Source of the DNA: DAOUEX01 sp034430235
GTDB lineage: Bacteria; Chloroflexota; Anaerolineae; UBA2200
Reading direction: 5' to 3'
Length of the DNA: 13,238 nucleotides
Assembly (NCBI GenBank): GCA_964478075.1
Contig: CAYZGO010000050.1
Location: 1-13,238, forward strand
Part shown: one piece after another, positions 7,918 to 13,238 of the stretch
Layout: every line of letters begins with the position of its first letter
How positions within the stretch are numbered: position 1 is the first letter of the stretch
Position numbers and translations under genes: made by a program
The notes under the pieces: generated by a model
Databases searched by the model: none
Told to the model about the DNA's origin: nothing
The model's input: only the letters and a program-made list of their open reading frames with translations

Positions 7918-8841
7918 CTATTCCGCTGCCCCGAGTTCCCCGCCGCGAAACTGCTTGGATGGGCTGCGGAAGCTCCCACTTGAGTCGATTACCCCCGAGC
8001 TCTTAAAGAGCCGTATCTTCTCGCGTACCGCTTCTTTCACGTACTCGCGGCTCAGAGATAAGGGCTTGCGTGGATCCACAGAGTCGGCATACTTGAGCAG
8101 CCCTTCCTTCATTCCACGCGTGAAAGCCTGGTTCAGGTAGGTGGCCACGTTGATCTTGCAGATGCCGTGTGGGATGGCTTCGATGAAGCTCTCCGTCTTT
8201 ACGCCTGATGAGCCGTGCAGCACCAGTGGTGTGTTCGGAATCTGCTCGTTGATTGCTTTCAGACGCTCGATATCCAGTTCTGCTGCCTGCGTCTTCATAG
8301 CGTGCACTGAGCCGACGGCCACAGCCAGCGAGTCTACACCCGTCCTCTCGATGAACTCTTTGGCCTGGTGGGGATCAGTCATCAGGGCGCGGATTTGCTC
8401 CTCAGACAGGGCATCAGTTGACTGCGCGACCCGGCCCAACTCGGCCTCAACTGGGATGCCGACGATGTGGGCGATCTCGACAATCCTCTTGGTCATGGCG
8501 ACGTTCTCTTCATAGGGCTTCTTGGATCCGTCGTACATGAGCGAGGTGAAGCCCTCGCGCAGGCAGAGCACGTTCTGGTCAAAGTCGTAGCCATGATCTA
8601 GATGCAGCACGACTGGGATGTCTACCAGACTTGCTGCGATTTTCACCATGCCGGCCGCGAACTCCAGGCCAGCGTAGCGTATTGCACCCTGGCTCACTTG
8701 CAGGATGACGGGTGCGTGTTCCTCTTGTGCAGTCTCAATAATGGCCTGTATCTGCTCCATGTTATTGGCGTTGAAGGCACCCACGGCGAAGTGATTCTCC
8801 AACGCTGTCAATAACATCTCTTTGCTGGTTACCAAAGGCAT
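7918..8841 (-). CDS. fba: Class II fructose-bisphosphate aldolase
   Basis: The 307-residue enzyme cleaves fructose 1,6-bisphosphate to dihydroxyacetone phosphate and glyceraldehyde 3-phosphate using zinc. Visible motifs are AVGAFNANN (19-27), HLDHG with catalytic Asp82 and zinc ligand His83, SLMYDGS, VEAELGRV, VGSVHAM (second zinc His), PLVLHGSSGV (third zinc His) and KINVAT. I chose the ATG at 8841 because MPLVTSKEML is the family N-terminus and AAGGAG lies 7 bases upstream. The frame is open further but without family similarity. The C-terminus carries about 22 residues past the usual LFKSSG end, rich in Ser and Gly. The pfk gene follows after 49 bases. No clear promoter was recognised upstream. 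An imperfect palindrome (8871-8882) near the start is a possible operator. Confidence 0.94.
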   Translation of the reverse strand: MPLVTSKEMLLTALENHFAVGAFNANNMEQIQAIIETAQEEHAPVILQVSQGAIRYAGLEFAAGMVKIAASLVDIPVVLHLDHGYDFDQNVLCLREGFTSLMYDGSKKPYEENVAMTKRIVEIAHIVGIPVEAELGRVAQSTDALSEEQIRALMTDPHQAKEFIERTGVDSLAVAVGSVHAMKTQAAELDIERLKAINEQIPNTPLVLHGSSGVKTESFIEAIPHGICKINVATYLNQAFTRGMKEGLLKYADSVDPRKPLSLSREYVKEAVREKIRLFKSSGVIDSSGSFRSPSKQFRGGELGAAE

Positions 8842-9141
8842 GATATCGCTCCTTTGCTTAATACTAACCTGGACAATTATCCAGCTTGTTGATAATAGCC
8901 TGTTGCGAGATTTGTGGCCTTGGCGCGAGGCAGCTATCACATACCGCAGCACCAAGCCGCTGTCGGTTCACACCGTACTGTCAGTAGAGAAATGCGCGTC
9001 GGTGTCAGTGTGATTGTACCATATTGCCACTGACGTATCGGAAGGCGAAAATCGCAGGTTGATTTCTAAAGTCACGTAAAACACGGGGCTATAGGAATAG
9101 CCCCGGCGGGACCGTTGCCTGTTATTGGCGCTGATCCGAGA
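8842..9141. other. Intergenic region between tRNA-Leu and fba
   Basis: No gene is supported here. It contains the fba ribosome binding site, an imperfect palindrome GGACAATTATCC (8871-8882), a 7-bp inverted pair GTCAGTG/CACTGAC (9004-9010, 9028-9034) and the tRNA terminator. I could not find a convincing promoter for fba. Confidence 0.5.
9076..9104 (-). terminator. Intrinsic terminator of tRNA-Leu
   Basis: An 8-bp perfect stem (9085-9092 with 9097-9104) closes a 4-base loop. On the minus strand it is followed by GTGTTTTAC. It lies 38 bases past the tRNA 3' end. Confidence 0.65.
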
Positions 9142-9225
9142 TGCCGAAGGTGGGATTCGAACCCACACAGGGTTTACCCCCAGCGGTTTTTGAGACCGCC
9201 GCGTATACCGTTCCGCCACTTCGGC
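9142..9225 (-). tRNA. tRNA-Leu(CAA)
   Basis: The 84-base cloverleaf has acceptor strands GCCGAAG and CTTCGGC, an anticodon stem GCGGT/ACCGC closing the loop CTCAAAA, a long variable arm typical of leucine tRNAs, and a T arm GTGGG-TTCGAAT-CCCAC. The anticodon CAA (9192-9190) reads UUG. The discriminator is A, as in leucine tRNAs. CCA is not encoded and must be added by an enzyme. A promoter and a terminator flank it closely, so it is a single-gene transcript. Confidence 0.96.
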
Positions 9226-9233
9226 TCGTAATT

Positions 9234-9262
9234 AGTATAAGTCAATCAAAGCAATTAGTCAA
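9234..9262 (-). promoter_or_regulatory. Promoter of tRNA-Leu
   Basis: On the minus strand TTGACT (9262-9257) is followed after 17 bases by TATACT (9239-9234). The tRNA 5' end at 9225 is only 8 bases further, so the predicted primary transcript has a leader of about two bases. Confidence 0.8.
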
Positions 9263-9316
9263 ATAGCATTGCGTTTTCAGCCTTGCTCCGTGGACGCAGC
9301 CTAGCTCTCGCAGCAG

Positions 9317-9524
9317 GGCTTTTCCAAAGTCACCCGACCTCCGCACGTTCCACCGCAGTTGCGGTTTACGGGACGTCTGGTCTTTGCGCCAGAGGCGCCG
9401 TCTACGCCTTGTCGCGTACCTCTGGTCTTTACGCCAGAGGCGTAAACGGGAGACAAGGTAAACGGAAGGCGTAAAGGCGAGCTGCCGCCGAACATGATGA
9501 ATACAACCAGACTTTGGAACAGCC
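9317..9524. repeat. Hairpin-rich repeat cluster bounded by inverted repeats
   Basis: GGCTTTTCCAAAGTC (9317-9331) recurs inverted with one change at 9510-9524. Between them a 22-bp unit occurs twice (9376-9397 and 9421-9442, one mismatch). Each copy folds on itself, TCTGG/CCAGA around TCTTTGCG and CCTCTGG/CCAGAGG around TCTTTACG. Other inverted pairs are GTTTACG/CGTAAAC (9364-9370, 9441-9447) and TACGCCTT/AAGGCGTA (9403-9410, 9466-9473). No gene is supported in this stretch. It looks like an intergenic repeat element of unknown role. Confidence 0.6.
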
Positions 9525-9546
9525 TTGGCTTTCGCAGGCTGATAGC

Positions 9547-9575
9547 TTGACCGAACATGGGGGTGGGGCTATAAT
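9547..9575 (+). promoter_or_regulatory. Sigma-70 type promoter for the ECF sigma operon
   Basis: TTGACC (9547-9552) and TATAAT (9570-9575) are 17 bases apart. This is a housekeeping-type promoter, not the AAC-type -35 typical of ECF autoregulation. Transcription should start near 9582. Confidence 0.75.
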
Positions 9576-9659
9576 CTTGATGTATTGGAAGGTACTGCCG
9601 GCGATTTGGTCAAATCAGCTTAGCGATCTGTGCACGAAGCAGTAGGAGTAGCGCAAGCG

Positions 9660-10250
9660 GTGGACGAGCGAGCTCTGGTTGCTGCAGCGCGCCGTGGCGA
9701 TGCCCAGGCGTTCAACAGGCTTATACTGACCTACCAGACGCTGGCCTATAACGTGGCCTATCGTATGCTGCATGACCAGGATGCGGCTGCGGATGCTGCG
9801 CAAGAGGCCTTCATTTCCGCCTTTCGTGCCATGCGGCGCTTTCGAGGTGGTTCCTTCAAAGCGTGGCTGCTGCGCATTGTCAGTAACGCCTGCTACGACC
9901 AGTTGCGGGTGGCGCAGCGGCGACCCACTTCCTCCATTGATGACATGCTGGTTGACCCAGATCACAGTACGGTGCTTACTGACCATGCTGAGTCACCGGA
10001 GGACCACGCTGTGCGCCAGGATCTTGCCCGGGCCATCCAGACCGGGCTGGACAGGCTGCCCCCCGACCAGCGTGCCACAGTGATCCTGGCTGATATCCAA
10101 GGGCTCAGTTATGAGGAGATTGCGCAGGCCACGGGCGTGTCTCTGGGCACGGTCAAGTCACGTCTCAGTCGAGGCCGTGCACGCCTGAGAGATTATCTGC
10201 AACGCGAGCAGGAACTTTTGCCCAGGCGCTATCGTCTTAGAAACGGATAG
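9660..10250 (+). CDS. ECF-type RNA polymerase sigma factor
   Basis: The product of about 196 residues has sigma region 2 (FNRLILTYQTLAYNVAYRML, DAAQEAFISAFRAM, FKAWLLRIVSNACYDQLR) and region 4 (LDRLPPDQRATVILADIQG, then the helix-turn-helix LSYEEIAQATGVSLGTVKSRLSRGRARL). Regions 1.1 and 3 are absent, as in ECF sigma factors. These direct RNA polymerase to a small stress or envelope regulon. I favour the GTG at 9660 because family proteins start with the DERALVAAARRGD-like segment and GGAG lies upstream (9644-9647, 12 bases away). An in-frame GTG at 9630 would add 10 residues but has no ribosome binding site. The zinc anti-sigma gene follows after 14 bases. The regulon and signal are unknown. 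Confidence 0.92.
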   Translation: MDERALVAAARRGDAQAFNRLILTYQTLAYNVAYRMLHDQDAAADAAQEAFISAFRAMRRFRGGSFKAWLLRIVSNACYDQLRVAQRRPTSSIDDMLVDPDHSTVLTDHAESPEDHAVRQDLARAIQTGLDRLPPDQRATVILADIQGLSYEEIAQATGVSLGTVKSRLSRGRARLRDYLQREQELLPRRYRLRNG

Positions 10251-10264
10251 AAGCGGAGTGGAGT

Positions 10265-11149
10265 ATGTTCGACTTTCTAAAGAGGTGGGCGAAAACTGAA
10301 CACGAACTCTGCCAGGGAGACCTCTCCGCATTTCTCGATGGGCGGTTGACGCCAAAAGAGCATTCGCGTGTGGAGAGGCACCTGGAAGAGTGCGCGGCCT
10401 GTCGCGCTGATCTGGAAGCTTTGCGCCAGACGGTGGCCTTGTTGCACGCGATGCCGGTGATGAAACTGCCGCGCTCCTTCCTCATATCTGCAGGCGAAGC
10501 AATTAGGCAGAGGCAAGTGCAACGCCGTCGCCTGGCCTATGCTTATCTGCGGGCAGCCACGGCAGTTGCTACGGTCTTGCTGGTGCTGGTTGTCTCTGGC
10601 GACGTCACATTGCGTTACCAGGCGGCAAGACCTGCTCCTCGCGTGTCACGGCTCAGACCGGCAGCGACTACGATGCTGGTCGAGACAGCTGCAGTGGAGA
10701 AGGGCCAGGAGGCCTGGATGCAACCATCGCCAGAACTGTCAACGATTGTAGCGCCCGCGGAGTCGTTTGGCGCGAGCGAGGCAGAACAGACAGAGGCGGC
10801 ACAAAACGCGCTGGATGCTCAGACCAGTGAAGTGAGGGCCGTGCCCTCGAAGGCTTTTGCCACGGCCGCAGGTTCACCCGTGGCGCCGACTGCTGCGCCC
10901 ACGGCAACGCCACGGCCAACGAGCACACCTGTGCCGCCTACGCCAGCAGTGCCGGTACCGTCGCCGCAGCCAGCGGTAGGGGAAGTTCAAGACCGGGGAC
11001 AGCTTCCGCCTTCTTTGCCATCGGGGCCGTGGGCATTCCTGGACGTCTTGCGCGGGTTCCTGCCGTGGATAGAGTTGGCACTGGCCCTTGCTGTCGCTCT
11101 GCTGTTGGCGACCACGCTGTGGTTGCACAGGAGGCAGCGCCTCGTGTAG
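10265..11149 (+). CDS. Zinc-binding transmembrane anti-sigma factor
   Basis: The 294-residue product has an N-terminal zf-HC2/ZAS-type domain with His39-x3-Cys43-x2-Cys46, and His13 or Cys16 as the likely fourth ligand. Such domains hold ECF sigma factors inactive at the membrane. A transmembrane helix spans about 91-111. A long extracytoplasmic segment (about 112-267) includes an Ala/Thr/Pro-rich stretch (TAAPTATPRPTSTPVPP). A second helix at about 268-287 is followed by a basic tail, HRRQRLV. Two helices are more than the usual single one. The ATG at 10265 has CGGAG 6 bases upstream. Position and domain both indicate that it controls the preceding sigma factor. Confidence 0.9.
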   Translation: MFDFLKRWAKTEHELCQGDLSAFLDGRLTPKEHSRVERHLEECAACRADLEALRQTVALLHAMPVMKLPRSFLISAGEAIRQRQVQRRRLAYAYLRAATAVATVLLVLVVSGDVTLRYQAARPAPRVSRLRPAATTMLVETAAVEKGQEAWMQPSPELSTIVAPAESFGASEAEQTEAAQNALDAQTSEVRAVPSKAFATAAGSPVAPTAAPTATPRPTSTPVPPTPAVPVPSPQPAVGEVQDRGQLPPSLPSGPWAFLDVLRGFLPWIELALALAVALLLATTLWLHRRQRLV

Positions 11150-11181
11150 GAGGGCAATTCGAGACTCGCCGTACTAAAGTG

Positions 11182-11220
11182 AGCCATGCTGGACAATTTG
11201 CGCCCAGCATGGCTTTTATT
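11182..11220 (+). terminator. Strong intrinsic terminator of the sigma/anti-sigma operon
   Basis: A perfect 11-bp stem, AGCCATGCTGG (11182-11192) with CCAGCATGGCT (11204-11214), closes an 11-base loop and runs directly into TTTTATT. It lies 32 bases after the anti-sigma stop. Confidence 0.9.
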
Positions 11221-11660
11221 GTGACATGCCTTCCTCACGCCAGCCGTACTGCCGTCGAACAGGCGGTGCTGAGGTGGCGTCGCAGGAATGATTGCCAGCA
11301 TGGTAGCAGCATAGTTTGTCAGGCATCCAGGTGACCGGCAAGATGTGCCGCGTGTTAGTGTGCATCTCACCGTGCGACCAACTCCGTTTTAGAGGAGTCC
11401 TTTGCTTGGGCGCACCACAGATTGGGGGCAGGAATGGGCTCTGAGCGGACGACAGTCCGCGTCGTATGCCACGCACGTGGCTAACCAAGCGCTCTGACTG
11501 GAGACGGGGACTATCGCGTCTTTGACGCCGCCACGAAGGTGCTCAGGCCGTTATCTTGCTGTGGACCGAGTTGCCTGGGCGGTGGCAGAGCGAGCCATGG
11601 GAACTCATCCAGCGGAAACTTGCCCCGAATCTGACATGGCCCCCTTTTGCTCAGGCTTCT
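11221..11660. other. Gene-free region with hairpins and coding-like remnants
   Basis: No intact gene is supported. Small hairpins are visible: ACTCC/GGAGT (11381-11398), GCGGAC/GTCCGC (11445-11460) and GCCAC/GTGGC (11468-11481). Two short plus-strand frames look protein-like: one from 11485 reads GDGDYRVFDAATKVL, and another from 11526 reads LLWTELPGRWQSEPWELIQR and is open to 11687. They may be remains of a decayed gene, but neither has a start with a ribosome binding site and I do not recognise a family. Confidence 0.35.
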
Positions 11661-11688
11661 TTGCTACAGGAGACAAGTAGGGTATAAT
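11661..11688 (+). promoter_or_regulatory. Promoter of ftsY, predicting a leaderless mRNA
   Basis: TTGCTA (11661-11666) and TATAAT (11683-11688) are separated by 16 bases. The ATG at 11694 is only 5 bases past the -10 box, where transcription is expected to begin. Confidence 0.65.
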
Positions 11689-11693
11689 AGGGT

Positions 11694-12611
11694 ATGATGT
11701 TTAAGGGTTCGAACAAGTTACAACACAGCCTGACGCGCACGCGGCAGTCTTTTTTTGGGCGTATTGCCGGCCTGTTCTCTCAAGGTGACATAACGGACAA
11801 AACGTGGGAGGAGTTGGAGGCTCTGCTCATCCAGGCGGATGTGGGGGTCAACACTACCATCGAAGTCGTGGATACCCTGCGTGCGCACGTGGCACGCGAG
11901 CACATCAGCCGTGCGGATGAGATGCGGGCACTGCTCAAGAAGCAACTGCTCACCATACTGAAGACCAGTGGGCATTTGTATCTACAAGGCGAGGGCAGGC
12001 CTCTGTCCGTAGTATTGGTTGTTGGCGTCAATGGGTCTGGCAAGACGACCAGTATCGCCAAGTTGGCGAGATACCACCAGCTCTGCGGTGACAAAGTGTT
12101 GCTGGCAGCAGGGGATACTTTCCGCGCTGCCGCAATTGACCAGTTGGCTGTGTGGGCTGAGCGCCTGGGTGTTGGCCTCATCGCCCACCAGCCGGGTGCT
12201 GACCCTGGTGCAGTGCTTTACGATGCCATCAGTGCGGCCCAGTCGCGCCAGGTGAACGTGTTGATCGCCGACACGGCAGGACGCCTTCACACCAAGCACA
12301 ATTTGATGCAAGAGCTCAGGAAGATCTACCGTGTAGCGGCCAAACAAATGCCCGGCGCGCCGCACGAGACAATACTCGTCCTGGACGCCACCACTGGTCA
12401 GAACGGTCTCGCACAGGCGCGCACGTTCGGCGAAGCTGTGGACGTCACCGGCTTGTTCCTGGCCAAGCTGGATGGCACGGCCAAGGGAGGCATCGTCTTT
12501 GCCGTGGCTCGGGAGCTTGGCATTCCCATCCTTTTTGTTGGCACGGGGGAGCAAGCTGATGACATCGCTGAATTTGACGCAGAGGAGTTCGTGGAGGGTT
12601 TATTCCAATGA
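11694..12611 (+). CDS. ftsY: Signal recognition particle receptor FtsY
   Basis: The 305-residue GTPase docks the SRP-ribosome complex at the membrane. The N domain occupies about residues 1-100 (TWEELEALLIQADVGV). The G domain shows the P-loop GVNGSGKT (111-118), DTFRAAAIDQL, DTAGR (193-197), the base-recognition AKLDGTAKGG (Lys258, Asp260) and the closing GTGEQADDIAEFDAEEFV. The GVNGSGKT sequence and the ending are FtsY rather than Ffh, and there is no M domain. The acidic A domain found in many FtsY proteins is missing, so only the NG core is present, as in several bacterial groups. Two ATG codons stand side by side at 11694 and 11697. No Shine-Dalgarno site precedes them, which agrees with a leaderless start. 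No promoter-proximal partner gene is visible, and the tandem repeat array starts 28 bases downstream. Confidence 0.95.
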   Translation: MMFKGSNKLQHSLTRTRQSFFGRIAGLFSQGDITDKTWEELEALLIQADVGVNTTIEVVDTLRAHVAREHISRADEMRALLKKQLLTILKTSGHLYLQGEGRPLSVVLVVGVNGSGKTTSIAKLARYHQLCGDKVLLAAGDTFRAAAIDQLAVWAERLGVGLIAHQPGADPGAVLYDAISAAQSRQVNVLIADTAGRLHTKHNLMQELRKIYRVAAKQMPGAPHETILVLDATTGQNGLAQARTFGEAVDVTGLFLAKLDGTAKGGIVFAVARELGIPILFVGTGEQADDIAEFDAEEFVEGLFQ

Positions 12612-12639
12612 GAGCCTGTCTGGGGAGAATGGCCGGGCA

Positions 12640-13238
12640 ACGCCCATAAAGGGCTAGGCTGCGGAATGCACAACGCGCAATGCCATCGTAGCATAGGGCC
12701 TTGTGCCCGTCCATATCGCGTGCGCGCATGGACGCCCATAAAGGGCTGGGCTGCGGAATACGCAACGGGCAATGGCATCGTAGCATAGGGCCTTGTGCCC
12801 GTCCATATCGCGTGCCCGCATGGACGCCCATAAAGGGCTAGGCTGCGCAATGCACAACGGGCAATGCCGTCGTAGTATAGGGCCTTGTGCCCGTCCACAT
12901 CGCGTGCGCGCATGAACGCCCATAAAGGGCTAGGCTACGAAATGGACAACGCGCAATGCCATCGTAGCGTAGGGCCTTGTGCCCGTTCACATCGCGTGCG
13001 CGCATGGACGCCCATAAAGGGCTAGCCTACGAAATGGACAACGCGCAATGCCATCGTAGCATAGGGCTTGTGCCCGTTCGCATCGCGTGCCAGCATGGAC
13101 GCCCATAAAGGGCTAGCCTACGAAATGGACAACGCGCAATGCCATCGTAGCATAGGGCTTGTGCCCGTTCGCATCGCGTGCCAGCATGGACGCCCATAAA
13201 GGGCTAGCCTACGAAATGGACAACGCGCAATGCCATCG
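12640..13238. repeat. Tandem array of 92/91-bp repeats (six full copies plus one cut by the window edge)
   Basis: Units start at 12640, 12732, 12824, 12916, 13008, 13099 and 13190. The first four are 92 bp and the next two 91 bp, having lost one C in GGGCCTTG. The units beginning at 13008 and 13099 are identical, while those nearer ftsY differ from each other at several sites. Every unit starts with ACGCCCATAAAGGGCT. Each contains two short potential hairpins, GCCC-ATAAA-GGGC and GGGC-(C)TTGT-GCCC. There are no unique spacers between units. Since 92 is not a multiple of 3, the long minus-strand open frames across the array change frame from copy to copy and are not credible genes. The array runs past the right edge. 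Confidence 0.95.

Noticed and set aside
8842..8955. N-terminal extension of the aldolase
   Set aside because: Class II aldolases begin at the MPLVTS-like segment, and a good ribosome binding site sits before the ATG at 8841.
9301..9558. Minus-strand open frame over the hairpin cluster
   Set aside because: It lies wholly in self-complementary repeat sequence, lacks family similarity and has no ribosome binding site.
11340..11500. SRP RNA or another known structured RNA next to ftsY
   Set aside because: Hairpins are present, but the conserved SRP RNA apical-loop sequence (GGTCCGGAAGGAAGCAGCC-like) is absent and no other known RNA signature was seen.
12398..12923. Long minus-strand open frames across the end of ftsY and the tandem repeats
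   Set aside because: They come from the 92-bp repeat read in successive frames and from the antisense of ftsY. The same peptide phrases appear in different frames, and there are no ribosome binding sites.
12640..13238. CRISPR array
   Set aside because: Units are contiguous, about 92 bp, with no unique spacers and no cas genes in the window.

Overview
This window looks like a piece of a bacterial chromosome from a moderately GC-rich organism, most probably a Chloroflexota (Anaerolineae-like) lineage. That placement is inference. It rests on Thr/Pro-rich spacers in three different envelope proteins, a lipoprotein carrying a PD40/TolB-type propeller, an ECF sigma/anti-sigma pair with the same kind of spacer, and a PPi-type phosphofructokinase beside a class II aldolase. 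Several promoters match the sigma-70 consensus closely. No phage, transposase or CRISPR genes are visible.

Layout from left to right. Bases 1-87 hold the tail of an unrecognised gene. Bases 94-854 hold a QueG-like double 4Fe-4S protein gene broken by a one-base frameshift in a G run. A family 2 glycosyltransferase (918-1583, minus) and DNA polymerase X (1807-3537, plus) are divergently transcribed from two clean promoters. PolX is followed closely by a membrane-anchored SH3b protein and then by a large multidomain lipoprotein (4209-6104). A roughly 99-bp element with perfect 16-bp terminal inverted repeats lies before a YbaK-type aminoacyl-tRNA deacylase (6294-6761).

On the minus strand, fba (8841 down to 7918) and a PPi-type pfk (7868 down to 6834) form a two-gene glycolytic operon. 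Upstream of it, also on the minus strand, lies tRNA-Leu(CAA) with its own promoter and terminator. The stretch 9263-9569 contains a compact cluster of hairpins and direct repeats bounded by inverted repeats. An ECF sigma factor and its zinc-binding anti-sigma factor form an operon (about 9660-11149) with a consensus promoter and a strong terminator. A largely gene-free 470 bp follows, then ftsY (11694-12611), whose promoter predicts a leaderless mRNA. The window ends inside an array of 92/91-bp tandem repeats (12640-13238) with six full copies and one cut copy.

Most genes are ordinary housekeeping or envelope functions. The least explained parts are the 92-bp array after ftsY, the hairpin-rich repeat cluster at 9317-9524, the MITE-like element at 6153-6251 and the frameshifted Fe-S gene.
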